Positions 34,737 to 44,131 of a stretch of DNA of 64,000 nt are shown piece after piece. Numbering within the stretch: the first letter of the stretch is position 1; every line of letters begins with the position of its first letter. Under the pieces are notes generated by a model. It was not told where the DNA came from. It saw only the letters and a list, made by a program, of their open reading frames with translations, and ran no database searches. The position numbers and the translations under genes are program-made. Source of the DNA: Saccharopolyspora rhizosphaerae (GTDB lineage Bacteria; Actinomycetota; Actinomycetes; Mycobacteriales; Pseudonocardiaceae); the NCBI RefSeq assembly GCF_003931915.1, contig NZ_RSAA01000001.1, positions 372,001-436,000 on the forward strand. The letters run 5' to 3'.

Positions 34737-35861
34737 TCACGCCGCCCGGTAGCGCAGGACCGCGCCGATCCCCCCGGTCAGGTCGACGGCGTCCGGATCG
34801 GTGATCACCAGGCCCGCGTCGGCACCGGCCAGGGCCCGCACCACCGCGGCGCTGGCGGGAACGTCGCCGATGATCTCGCCACCGGTCTCCTTGATGCTGC
34901 GCTCGTCGGCGGCCAGCTCCATCGGGCCGGCGCCGATGTGCAGGTCGCCCGCGTGGTCGTCGTCGGTGGTCCACAGCAGGGTGCGGACCTGCCCGCGGCG
35001 CAGCGCCTCGACGGTGTCCTGCCATCCCTCCACCGCGCGCCCGCCGCGGCCCGCCTCCCGCCGGAACTCCTCGACGACCTCCGAGATCTGCGCGGCGTGG
35101 ACCGCGCGGGTGATCTCCTGCCGGAGCTCCTCCCGGGAGACCTGCCGAGATTGGGGTTCCACCACCAGGTCCTGGGCGTCCCCCAGCAGTGCGTGCACCA
35201 AGGACCGCTGCTGGTCCTCGCCGGTCAGCACGACGGCTTGCGCGCCGATCTTGCGAGCGCGCTCGGTGATCTCGCCTGCGGTCGCCTCGGCGTTGCGCTT
35301 CCACCGCTCTTCGACGGCCATGTGGAACCGCTGGTGGTTCTCCTCGTCACCGCTGCGCGTCTTGTGCACGGGGTGCTGCTCGCCGTCGACGCGGATCTCG
35401 TCGGTCTCACCCGGGCCGCGCACCAGCGTCAGGTCCGCGCCGGTGTGCTCGACGTCGGCGATCAGGAACGGCACCTTCGTCATGCACCGCCGCAGGTAGG
35501 GCATCAGGTGCGGCAGCGGTCCGACGTAGGCCTGCTCCTCGGCGGGCAGGTCGGTGGGCGGTGCGGGCAGTTCGTCCTGCAGCACGACCTCACCGCCCTC
35601 GGCGACCAGCACCTGCCCGCGCTGACCGGTCTGGGCGCGGTGCTCGCGCACGTGCTCCTCGATCGCCGTCAGGTCGGCGTCGTCGGCTCCCTGCTCCTGC
35701 AGCCCCTCGCGGACCGCACGCCAGCGCAGTTCGATCGCCTTGGCCGCGTCCTCGGCATCACCCGAGGTGTCCAAGTAGGCGGTGACGAACGGACCGGGAC
35801 GCTGGTAGACGTGCTGCAGAGGACCCATCTCCACGGCTCCATCACCCCGTTCGTGCTCCAC
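34737..35861 (-). CDS. Rv2629-like archaeo-eukaryotic release-factor-fold protein
   Basis: A 374-aa protein resembling Mycobacterium Rv2629 and the bacterial aeRF1-like family (baeRF2). It opens RPGPFVTAYLDTSGDAEDAA, has ELRWRAVREGL, and a C-terminal L7Ae-like part (VEALRRGQVRTLLWTTDD). These proteins are predicted to act on stalled ribosomes or tRNA, but this is family inference. The GTG at 35861 has GGAGG six bases upstream; ATG 35828 is an alternative. It is alone between a decayed gene and a methyltransferase, all on the minus strand. Confidence 0.85.
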   Translation of the reverse strand: MEHERGDGAVEMGPLQHVYQRPGPFVTAYLDTSGDAEDAAKAIELRWRAVREGLQEQGADDADLTAIEEHVREHRAQTGQRGQVLVAEGGEVVLQDELPAPPTDLPAEEQAYVGPLPHLMPYLRRCMTKVPFLIADVEHTGADLTLVRGPGETDEIRVDGEQHPVHKTRSGDEENHQRFHMAVEERWKRNAEATAGEITERARKIGAQAVVLTGEDQQRSLVHALLGDAQDLVVEPQSRQVSREELRQEITRAVHAAQISEVVEEFRREAGRGGRAVEGWQDTVEALRRGQVRTLLWTTDDDHAGDLHIGAGPMELAADERSIKETGGEIIGDVPASAAVVRALAGADAGLVITDPDAVDLTGGIGAVLRYRAA

Positions 35862-35918
35862 GACTCGCCTCCGGCCTGCGGAGGCCGTGCCCCGGAGGTT
35901 CCCGGACGGGACTTCGGG

Positions 35919-36725
35919 CTAAACCCGGCGACCGAGGGCCGCGTAGGCGTTGGAGCGCGCGATGTCGTCCTCGCTCGGCGGCTGGTCGGGGTGCCAGGAC
36001 GGCGTCGGGACCAGGCCGGGCGGGACGAGCTCGTAGCCGTGCAGCAGTTCGGCGATCTCCTCCGGCGGACGCCAGCGCACGGGCGTGGGCGTGCGGGCCA
36101 TGACCTCCTCCGCCGCGACGACCTGTTCGTCGGTGGCCGCGAGCTGCGAGATGTGCGTGACGGCGAGGTAGCTACCGGGGACGCACGCCTCCCGGTAGGC
36201 GGCGGTGAGGGCGGTCGCCTCGTCCTGGTCCGGCACGAACGGCAGGATCGCGACCGCCAGCACGGCCACCGGACGCGAGAAGTCGATCTGGGACACGCCG
36301 GGGGCGCGCAGCACCGCCTTCGGGTCGCGGATGTCGGCCTCGTCGATGGTGACCAGCGGGTTCTCGTCCAGCAACGCCCGCGCGTGGGCGACGGCGACGG
36401 GTTCGTGGTCGACGTAGGCGATCCGCGCGTGCGGGTCGTGCCGGTGAGCGATCTCGTGCACGTTGCCGACGGTGGGGATGCCTGAGCCCAGGTCGAGGAA
36501 CTGGTCGATGCCCTGGTTCGCCAAGTAGCTCACCGCGCGGCGCAGGAAGGCGCGGTTGGCCACCGCGTAGTCGCGGGCGTAGGGCATCGCCTGCAACCCG
36601 GCTTCCGCGGCCTCCCGGTCGACCTCGAAGTTCGTCGACCCACCCAAGTAGTAGTCGTACATCCGCGCCGAGTTCGGGCGCTCCACGTCCACTTCGCCGC
36701 CTGTCCGCTTCGACTCCGGGAACAC
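35919..36725 (-). CDS. SAM-dependent methyltransferase, DUF574/Methyltransf_19 family
   Basis: A 268-aa actinomycete-specific methyltransferase-fold protein. The start GTG 36725 sits 6-7 bp after GGAGGAA and matches usual family length; an open frame reaches 36788. Marks are PNSARMYDYYLGGSTNFEVD, NRAFLRRAV, the SAM motif FLDLGSGIPTVGNVHE and VDHEPVAVAHAR. Targets are unknown for nearly all members, which are found in large paralogous sets in Streptomyces and relatives. No partner gene is obvious. Confidence 0.9.
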   Translation of the reverse strand: MFPESKRTGGEVDVERPNSARMYDYYLGGSTNFEVDREAAEAGLQAMPYARDYAVANRAFLRRAVSYLANQGIDQFLDLGSGIPTVGNVHEIAHRHDPHARIAYVDHEPVAVAHARALLDENPLVTIDEADIRDPKAVLRAPGVSQIDFSRPVAVLAVAILPFVPDQDEATALTAAYREACVPGSYLAVTHISQLAATDEQVVAAEEVMARTPTPVRWRPPEEIAELLHGYELVPPGLVPTPSWHPDQPPSEDDIARSNAYAALGRRV

Positions 36726-36816
36726 CAGCACTTCCTCCCCACCACCTGGCCCGAGCCACCAGGCTACCGATCGAGCACCGTCCGTCACAGCCCGCGTCCC
36801 GCTCGGCGGGCCGCCC

Positions 36817-39800
36817 TCAGCGGGAACGCGGTGCCCGGCGCGCGGAACCGGCGAAGCGAGGGCGTTCGCAACAAACCCGGTGGGTCCACTCGGGTTCGTG
36901 CCACCAGCGCGCGGGGTCGGTCTCCGGGCTGGCCCGGCGGGAACCGGTGACGACCGCGGAGCTGGTCGACGCGGGGACCTCGAACGGGGCGAGCAGTGAT
37001 CCGGTGGTGTGCCGTACTCCGCCGCGGAACACCGTGCGGACCGCGGCCGCCGCAGCGATGTCGGCGAGCGGGTCCCCGTCGACCAAGGTGAAGTCGGCGT
37101 AGGCGCCCGGGCGGATCTCGCCGAGCTCTCCTGCCAGCCCCAGCCAGCGGGCCGGGTTGCGGGTGGCCGTGGTGAGCGCTTCGTGCGGGGTGAAGCCGTG
37201 GGCGACCATCGCGCGCAGGTTCATGTGCAGCGAGATCGCGACGTTGTCCAGCGGGGAGTCAGTTCCGGCGATGACGAACCCGCCGCCGCGGTGGATGCGC
37301 AGCAGCATGTCGACCTGGTGGGCCAGCTGCGCGCGGGTGACCTCCCCGTCGGGGCCGGACGCGGTCTCGGCCTCCTCCAGCAGCCGCTGGAACTCCCACG
37401 GCGGGAACAGCACCCGGGTTCGGTGGTCGTCGATCAGCGAGCGGTCGGAGGCGTAGAGCCCCGAGGAGCTGAACAACGTGGGGGTGATGGACATGCCGCT
37501 GGCGATGAACAGCTGCACCGCGTCGTCGTAGGAACGGCCGAGCTCGTCGCAGGTGTGGGAGTAGCCGAGCCGGTTGGTCGCGCCGGTGTGCTCCATGCCG
37601 TCCATGCCGATGTTCGCGGCCGGGTAGACGTAGTGCGAGCTCAGCGGAACGCCCCGCGCGTGCGCGTGCTCGATGGCCGCCTGCTGCAACCGGACCGGCA
37701 GCCGCACGTAGGTCTTGACCATGTCGTAGTCCAGTGTGGACGCCCGGCGCATCTCCAGCCGCAGCTGCTGCTCGCTGAGGGTCGGTCGCATGAAGTTGTA
37801 GTAGATCCGCCCGCCGTCGACGGCTTCGCCGGTCGCGAAGTACCGCGGCCCGACCCGGTCCCCGGAGCTCAACGCCTCCCGGGTCTCCTGCATCTGGTAC
37901 GCCGGGTCGCCGGGCGAGCGGGTCGTGGTCACGCCGTAGGCCAGCCACGCGCGCCCCTGCCGGTCTCCCCACTGCCTGCCGCGCAGGTGCCAGTGCACGT
38001 GGGCGTCGATCAGACCGGGCATCGCGGTGCGCTCCCGGGCGTCGACCTGTGCTCGCCCGTCCTGGGCCGGCAGCACGGCGGCGATCCGCTCCCCCTCCAG
38101 CACGATGTCGACGTCGCGGCGCAGTTCCTGCGACACCCCGTCCCACACCGCTCCGGCGCGCACCACCTGGTGCTCGGCGGTCCGGGCCGGACTCCACCGC
38201 AGCTCCACCGGGATCGAGCTCACCTCGCCGGTGCCGATGTGCACCGAGCGCAGCTCGCCGCCGTTGAGGAACAGCAGGTGTTCCGAGTCGCGCCAGCTAG
38301 GCGAGTCGGTCAGCTCGGTGGTGACCTGGCGCGGAGACCCGGTGAACGCTCCCGACGAGTCGACGGGGACGACCCAGGCCGTCGACTCCACGACGAAGGC
38401 GAGGTGCCTGCCGTCCGGGGACCACACGGGGCCGTCGTCGCCGCGCGTGGCCAACGACCGGAACGGCTGCACCTCCGTGTAGTGCAACGCCCCGGTCTCC
38501 ACGTCGACGCGCACGACCTGGCTGGTGCCCTCGCGGAACCGGGTCCCGTAGGGCTTGACCGCGGCGAGCACCAGCGTCTTGCCGTCCGGGGACCAGTCGG
38601 GGCGACCAGGCTGGAACATCGGGGGCGTGAGCTGGCGCGGTTCGCCGCCGTCGAGCGCGGCGACCCAGGTGGCACCGTCCTGGTCCTGGTAGGCGACCTG
38701 GGTCCCGTCGCGGGAGAACCGCGGGGTGATCGCCGCTCCGGCGACGTCGGTGATCCGCCGCTGCTCGCCGGTGCCGAGGTCGAGCAGCCAGAGGTCCGCG
38801 GTCCCCGCGCGGTCACTGCTGTGGAGGAGGTGGCGGCCGTCCGGTGAGAAGTCCGGGTCCGAGGCGAAGTACCCGTCCGCGACGACCCGCCGCGGGGGCT
38901 CACCGATCGGCATCACCCACAGCGCGTTCAGGGCGCGGAAGGCCACCTGGGCCCCGTCCTTCGAGCACACGGGTCCGGCCACCCCGGTGACCTCCGGGCC
39001 GCTCAGCCCCGAGCGCCGCTGCCGGTAGGCGCGGCGTGGTAGCACGGGAACCGTTGCGGCGAAGGGAACCTCGCTGCGCGCGCCGGACAGGGCGCGCCGG
39101 CGCACCACCCCGTCGGCCGTGTAGAGCAGTTCGTCCGGACCGACCCACCGCGGCGTGAAGCCGAAGACGTCCTCGCCCTCGGTCACCGCGCGCTCGTCCA
39201 CCACGAGGTCCCGCCGTGCACCGTCCAACCGGACGTGGGCCAGCCGTCCATCGCGGGCGAGGCTCGGCCCGAACAGCTCCACCTCGTCGCCACCGTCGAC
39301 CAGGGTGCTGATCTGACCGGACCCGAGCTCGACGCGCTCGATGACGGTGTCACCGGCGACGTAGACCAGCGCGGTGCCGTCCGGTGACCAACTCGGCATC
39401 GACACGTCCGGCCGGTCCCGGGTGACCTGGTCGACGACACCGGAAGCCAGGTCCAGGACGAAGACCTGGTAGCCGTCCCCGCGGTCGGAGGTGAAGGCCA
39501 GAGCCCTTCCGTCAGGCGAGAACTTCGGCTCCCGGTGGTCGTCCGGTCCCGCGGTCAGCTGCCGCAGGCCGGACCCGTCGGCGGCCATCGTCCAGAGGTG
39601 GAAGTTGCCGTCGCGGTACGACTGGAACACCAGGCTCCGGCCGTCCGGGGAGAAGTCGGGTTGCGTGGCGTCCTGGAGCTCGTCGGTCAGCTTGCGCGCC
39701 TGCCCGCCACCGGGTTCGAGCAGCCAGATCGCGTTGACCAGGTCGAAGGCGATCCGTCCATCGGGCGCCGCGGTGGCGCAGATGTTCGTCCCCTGCCGCA

Positions 39801-39924
39801 GCGTCACCTCGGTGGCCGCCGCGGCGGCGAGACCGCGCGGCACGAACGCCAGCGCCGCCGCACCGGTTCCGGCCTGCAACGCCCTCCGCCGGGTGATCCT
39901 GCACCGTGGAACCTCCGCCGTCAT
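36817..39924 (-). CDS. Tat-exported beta-propeller / amidohydrolase fusion protein
   Basis: A 1035-aa exported protein. The Tat signal is RCRITRRRALQAGTGAAALAF. Residues about 45-620 form TolB/PD40-type propeller repeats with many SPDGR blocks (DFSPDGRSLVF, KFSPDGRALAF, SWSPDGTALVY). The last 380 residues are an amidohydrolase: LIDAHVHWHLRG (HxH), MVKTYVRLP (bridging Lys candidate), SSHYVYP, GMEHTGATN and AGTDSPLDNV (Asp). The propeller may gate peptides or polymers into the hydrolase site, as in tricorn-like enzymes, but this is inference. The ATG at 39924 follows GGAGGG. A short stem overlaps its stop codon. Confidence 0.9.
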   Translation of the reverse strand: MTAEVPRCRITRRRALQAGTGAAALAFVPRGLAAAAATEVTLRQGTNICATAAPDGRIAFDLVNAIWLLEPGGGQARKLTDELQDATQPDFSPDGRSLVFQSYRDGNFHLWTMAADGSGLRQLTAGPDDHREPKFSPDGRALAFTSDRGDGYQVFVLDLASGVVDQVTRDRPDVSMPSWSPDGTALVYVAGDTVIERVELGSGQISTLVDGGDEVELFGPSLARDGRLAHVRLDGARRDLVVDERAVTEGEDVFGFTPRWVGPDELLYTADGVVRRRALSGARSEVPFAATVPVLPRRAYRQRRSGLSGPEVTGVAGPVCSKDGAQVAFRALNALWVMPIGEPPRRVVADGYFASDPDFSPDGRHLLHSSDRAGTADLWLLDLGTGEQRRITDVAGAAITPRFSRDGTQVAYQDQDGATWVAALDGGEPRQLTPPMFQPGRPDWSPDGKTLVLAAVKPYGTRFREGTSQVVRVDVETGALHYTEVQPFRSLATRGDDGPVWSPDGRHLAFVVESTAWVVPVDSSGAFTGSPRQVTTELTDSPSWRDSEHLLFLNGGELRSVHIGTGEVSSIPVELRWSPARTAEHQVVRAGAVWDGVSQELRRDVDIVLEGERIAAVLPAQDGRAQVDARERTAMPGLIDAHVHWHLRGRQWGDRQGRAWLAYGVTTTRSPGDPAYQMQETREALSSGDRVGPRYFATGEAVDGGRIYYNFMRPTLSEQQLRLEMRRASTLDYDMVKTYVRLPVRLQQAAIEHAHARGVPLSSHYVYPAANIGMDGMEHTGATNRLGYSHTCDELGRSYDDAVQLFIASGMSITPTLFSSSGLYASDRSLIDDHRTRVLFPPWEFQRLLEEAETASGPDGEVTRAQLAHQVDMLLRIHRGGGFVIAGTDSPLDNVAISLHMNLRAMVAHGFTPHEALTTATRNPARWLGLAGELGEIRPGAYADFTLVDGDPLADIAAAAAVRTVFRGGVRHTTGSLLAPFEVPASTSSAVVTGSRRASPETDPARWWHEPEWTHRVCCERPRFAGSARRAPRSR

Positions 39925-40199
39925 CGCCACACCCTCCGACGTGCCGTCGACCTGAGCGAACCGCTCGATCGTCCGCGTTCGTCCTGCGACGCACAATCCG
40001 CCGACGAGTGACACCTGCTCGCTCTCCCCTCCTCGGGAATCGGCGCCTCACGCGCCTTTCCGCACACTCGATCGTGTAGCGCGGAGAACGTGAGCGGATG
40101 TCGATGATCAGGTGTGGTCGTCTCGCGATCACCTCCGGAACTGAGTGACATCCCTCCCCGCGCCGCGTGCGCGCACGTCCGACCGCAGGTCGCCGCACC

Positions 40200-42072
40200 T
40201 GGTGGTGCGGCGTGCGGGCGGCTCTCACCGTGCCCGTCGGGCTTGGTGGCGTGGGCGCCGCTGGCACCGGCGCTGCCGTGGTGGTGGCGGTGGTGGGCCG
40301 ACCGCAGTCGGCGCGGCGGCGGGGTTGGTGCTGGCCGCGGCCGGAAACCGCCCTCGTCCCCGTGGCTTTCGCCGACGCGTCGTTCGGCGACGTCGTCGAG
40401 GCGACGGAGGTGCACCGCTGGTACTACGGCTCGTTCGCCTGGTACGAGGAGTGGCGGCACATCGACACCCTCATGGCCGGGCCGTGGGCCCTGCGCCTGC
40501 CGGTGCTGATGACCGTCGGCGTGGGTCTGCTGGTGGCGTGGGGCCGGACCGCCGCACCGCCGACGGCACGATCCGCTCGTTGATGCTCACCAGCGCGGCC
40601 ATCACGGCCCTGGCCATGGCGCTCCTGGGGTTCAGCCCCACCAAGTGGGTGCTGCACTTCGGCGCTCTCGCGGCCCGGCGGTGGTGCTGCTCACGACCGC
40701 GCTGCTGCGCTCGCCGCTGCCGCGCACCACGGGCGTGGTGGCGAGCACCGCCGCCACAGGTGTGCTGATCGTGGTGGCGGCGGGGTCCTCGGGCCCGAAC
40801 ACCGGGAAGCCCTGCAGCGACCGCGGGCAGTCGTTCGGCAACCACCTGCCGGCGTCGTTGTCCAAGGTCGAGCTGAGCGAGACCACGCCGCACCTCGGCG
40901 AGGTGTCCCTGCGCGACGCGAAGCTGTGGATCGCGCTGGCGGCGGCGATCGCCGCGTTCGGCCGGTGGCGGCGTCGCCACCACCGGGGGGTGCTGCTGCG
41001 GCCGGAGCGCGGCTTGCTGATCGCCACGGCGCTGCCTCTGGTCACCGGCGTGGTCGTGGTGTTCGTCCTCGCGCCGTTCCGGCAGGCGCCGGGGTGAGTG
41101 TCGCCGGCGGCGGCGTCGAGCACGCCACCACCGGTCGCACCGGGGGCTCGCCGACCACGTCCAGGTCCTCGCCGACGCCGACGCGCAGCCGATCCCGCCC
41201 GGCAAGCCTCCTGCTGTGAGCGGTGACTTCACCACCGCTGAGCCGCTGCCCGTGCTCCACTCGGCTCCTGGCCCGGAGTGGCACAGCCGCACGACCCACC
41301 CGACCGGGACGGGGTCGCTGGTTGGTACCGGGCGCCGGCGAAGGGGAAGGGCACGCAGTCACCGTGCCGGTGCTCGGCGAAGGGCTGCCCGCGCACCGGC
41401 TCACCGTGGAAGCCGCGAGGGCGACCGGCCTCAAGTCGATCCCGCTGAGCGCGGACGGCGCGCTGGGCGCCCGGCACTGGAAGGAACTGGCGGTGGCGCT
41501 GCCGCACCAGACCCGCGCGTCCGAGTCGTCGTGGAGCAGCACGGCCCGTGGCTGGCGGTCGGTCAGCCGAGGCCGACGAAGGCCCAGCCGGTGACGGTGG
41601 TGCTCGGTTGAAGATGCGGGTTCCGTCGATGCCTTCCCAACCGCAGGTCGGGCACCACCGGGGGCGCCAGCGTGTTGACTCGAGCTCAGCGAGGACGAGG
41701 GCGACGACTCACCGACGAGCGGATCGTCCTCGCCGACCAGCTCTCGGCGGTGCTGTGGCCCGACGTCGACCACGCCGAGGTGGCGTGCGGCATCACCACG
41801 CCACCCGAGGTGCGGGTCGGCGCCGCCGAGCACATCGACCCCGGCGTGCTGTCCCACGCGACGTTCACCGCCTGGGGCGGCAACTTCGCCACCAGCACCC
41901 ACACCACCACCTGCGTGCGGCTGGCCTCAGCGCTGCCGGCGCCGACCGGATCCTCTACGCGCACGAACCCGGACTGGTCGACCTCGAGCAGCGCCACGAC
42001 GACCGGGCGGGCTGGACGCAGCTGCCGACGCTGGCGGCCGAGGAGTGCACAGGCCGCAAGCACACCGGCTGA
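40200..42072 (+). pseudogene. Emb-type arabinosyltransferase relic (C-terminal half)
   Basis: Scattered frames spell out the C-terminal half of an EmbA/B/C-like arabinosyltransferase of arabinogalactan synthesis. In order: a membrane part with FADASFGDVVEATEVHRWYY and FSPTKWVLHFGALA; later helices ending RGLLIATALPLVTGVV; then the C-terminal carbohydrate-binding domain GLADHVQVLADADAQ, GLKSIPLSADGALGARHWKE and GPWLAVGQPRP; and a final EPGLVDLEQRHDDRAGW. At least five frame changes separate them and the N-terminal half with the catalytic GT-C loop is missing. It is clearly a dead gene copy, not a sequencing artefact alone. Confidence 0.75.
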
Positions 42073-42099
42073 GCTGTCATCGTTCTGGAGGGGTCGTTC

Positions 42100-42345
42100 T
42101 GCGTGGCGGTGCGGGTGGCAGGACCTGAGCGGCTCCGTGGTCTCCGTGCGCCGTTCCTTGAGCGTTCGTGCACGCAGCGTCGCAGCGTACTCGCCACGAA
42201 TCCGTTCAGACCCTGCGACGGTGCCGGTTGCGTCCCACACCTGACGAAGCGGCTGCCGCCGCGGCCGCCACGATCCTGCGGCGGTGCGAGCTGCGTCCCA
42301 CACCTGAGTACAGCGGCTTCGCTGCTATGGGCACAGGCCTGAGGG
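42100..42345. repeat. Repeat-rich intergenic region with partial copy of the 19.6-kb unit
   Basis: At 42114-42140 the string GGCAGGACCTGAGCGGCTCC resembles GCAGGGCTTGAGCGGCTCC of repeat unit B, and the following CGTGCGCCG matches too. After this come two direct copies, about 63 bp apart, of a segment with the core GCGTCCCACACCTGA (cores at 42229-42243 and 42293-42307). It lies between the arabinosyltransferase relic and the opposite-strand DUF899 gene, another convergent-type junction. Confidence 0.6.
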
Positions 42346-42358
42346 CGCCGCCGGGTGT

Positions 42359-43054
42359 TCAGGCTTCGGGGTCTCCGTAGCGCTCGGCGATCGTGGGCGC
42401 CGACGCCCAGCGGGCACCGGGCTCCTCGCCCTGGGGCCAACCGGGCGGTGAGTCCTGCCAGGCCTCGCGGCGGCCGTAGGGCAGGGTGTCGATCAGCGCG
42501 AACGTGTGCGCCAGCTGCTCGATACCCCTGCCCGAGGTGTGCCAGGTGCGGTAGACGGTGTTGCCGGTGCGCAGGAAGACGTTCAGCCCGAACTCTCCGC
42601 CCGGGGGCGCCCCGACGTCGGCGCCGAAGGAGCTGTTCGCCGTGGAGTACCAGGGGAAGGCGTTGCCGACGCGCAGCTTGTAGGCCACCGCCTCCTCGAT
42701 CGTGCCCTGGGTGACGATGACGAACCGCGCGTCGTAGTCGCGGAGGGGTTCCAGGCGGGTGAACTGCGCGGTGAACCCGGTGCAGCCGAAGCACTGCCAC
42801 TTCTCCCCCGGGGTCCACATGTGGTGGTAGACGATCAGCTGCGACGCGCCGTCGAAGACCTCGGCCAGCGTGACCGGCCCGGACTCGCCCTCGAGGACGT
42901 AGTCGGGCATCTGCACCATCGGCAGACGGCGGCGCTGCGCGGCGATCGCGTCGAGTTCTCTGGTCGCGGCCTTCTCGCGAACGCGCAGCGCGTCGAGCTC
43001 GCGCTGCCAGGTGTCGGCGTCCACGACGGGCGGCACGGCGTGCGTGGTGGTCAT
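42359..43054 (-). CDS. DUF899 thioredoxin-like protein
   Basis: A 231-aa cytosolic protein of the DUF899 family, a thioredoxin-fold group of unknown reaction. Key blocks are REKAATRELDAIAAQRRRLP, HHMWTPGEKWQCFGCTGFTA with the Cys-x2-Cys, ARFVIVTQ and FPWYSTANSSFG. The ATG at 43054 follows GGGAGAGG. Members often sit near stress or antibiotic genes, but none is obvious here. Confidence 0.9.
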   Translation of the reverse strand: MTTTHAVPPVVDADTWQRELDALRVREKAATRELDAIAAQRRRLPMVQMPDYVLEGESGPVTLAEVFDGASQLIVYHHMWTPGEKWQCFGCTGFTAQFTRLEPLRDYDARFVIVTQGTIEEAVAYKLRVGNAFPWYSTANSSFGADVGAPPGGEFGLNVFLRTGNTVYRTWHTSGRGIEQLAHTFALIDTLPYGRREAWQDSPPGWPQGEEPGARWASAPTIAERYGDPEA

Positions 43055-43120
43055 GACCTCTCCCGCGGATGAGTGTCGATGCGGTCACCCATGTCGACCG
43101 CCCCCACCCCGGAAACTCAT

Positions 43121-43152
43121 CGGGGGCCGGCCGCCGAAGCGACCGGCCCCCG
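43121..43152 (-). terminator. GC hairpin downstream of the membrane-anchored protein gene
   Basis: Arms CGGGGGCCGG (43121-43130) and CCGGCCCCCG (43143-43152) pair perfectly over 10 bp. The hairpin lies just after the stop of the gene at 43165-43983 and before the DUF899 start, so it should isolate the two same-strand genes. Confidence 0.75.
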
Positions 43153-43164
43153 AGAAGAGGGAGA

Positions 43165-43983
43165 TCAGGCGCAGAGCTTCCAGTCGCCGTCTTCCTTGAC
43201 CAGCTTGAGCTCAGCGGACTGCGGAGGCTGGCCCGGCACGGTCGACTCGATCGTGGCGGTGCCGTTGTCACCGCTCTCCTGGACGCCCTTGACCGACGTC
43301 TTGACCTGCTTGAGCATCTCCAGGTCCTGCGGCTTGGCGACCTTGAGGAACTCCTCCTTCTGCTTCTGCAGCTCCTCGATCTGCGGCATCGCGCTGCTGC
43401 AGACCACGGACCGGTAGTCGTCCGCCTTCACGCTGCGCGGGTCCTGGGTCTCCTTGGTCGACAGGGCCGCGTAGTCCTCGGCGGCCGACTGCGCCGAGTT
43501 GCCGGTGAACAGCCAGAAGGCACCGACGGCGACGACCGCGATCACCAGCACGGAGGCGGCCACCGCGACGACCATGCCGACCTTGCTCTTCTTCTTCGGC
43601 TGCTCCGCCTCAGAAGTCCCATCGGCCGCACCCGTCTCCGGCGCCGCAGCGGCCTCGACCTCCTCGGTCGGCTCCGACTTCTCGGCAGCCGCTGACTTCT
43701 CAGCGGCCTCCGGTTCCTCGGCGGCCTGGGTCTTCTCGGCTTCGGAGGCGTCGGGCGACGAGCCGGTCTGCTCGGCCTTCTTGGCCTCGCCCTCCGCGTC
43801 CTGGGTTCCGCTCTGCCCGGCACCAGTCTGCTCGGCGCCCGACTGCTCGGCGCCGGACTCGGCGTCGCCGTGGCCGGCTGCGGTCGAGCTCTCCGAGGCC
43901 TGCTCCGGGGCCGAAGTCTCGGTCTCCTCAGCGGGCTGCTTCTCGGAGCCGCTCTGGCCGGGCTCGTTCGGCGAAGAGGTCAT
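43165..43983 (-). CDS. Membrane-anchored extracellular protein with long acidic disordered N-terminus
   Basis: A 272-aa protein. The first 135 residues are low complexity and rich in Glu, Ala, Ser and Thr, with repeats such as GAEQSGAEQTGAGQSG. A single membrane helix follows (VGMVVAVAASVLVIAVVAVG). The C-terminal 110 residues form a DUF4878/NTF2-like domain (SAAEDYAALSTKETQDPRSV to VKEDGDWKLCA) with a Cys pair (VVCSSA, KLCA). Topology should place the tail in the cytoplasm and the domain outside. The ATG at 43983 follows AGGAAGG. Function unknown. Confidence 0.8.
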   Translation of the reverse strand: MTSSPNEPGQSGSEKQPAEETETSAPEQASESSTAAGHGDAESGAEQSGAEQTGAGQSGTQDAEGEAKKAEQTGSSPDASEAEKTQAAEEPEAAEKSAAAEKSEPTEEVEAAAAPETGAADGTSEAEQPKKKSKVGMVVAVAASVLVIAVVAVGAFWLFTGNSAQSAAEDYAALSTKETQDPRSVKADDYRSVVCSSAMPQIEELQKQKEEFLKVAKPQDLEMLKQVKTSVKGVQESGDNGTATIESTVPGQPPQSAELKLVKEDGDWKLCA

Positions 43984-44131
43984 GAACACCTTCCTGGTTC
44001 GGGCTTTACAAGTGCTGCCCCCAGGTGTACGTGACGGGGACTGCGAGTTCCACCCGTGTCGAACGACCAGCACGGCATTTCCCGCGCTGGGACATTACGA
44101 TTCGACCACGCACGCGGTGGAGCTCTTCGAT

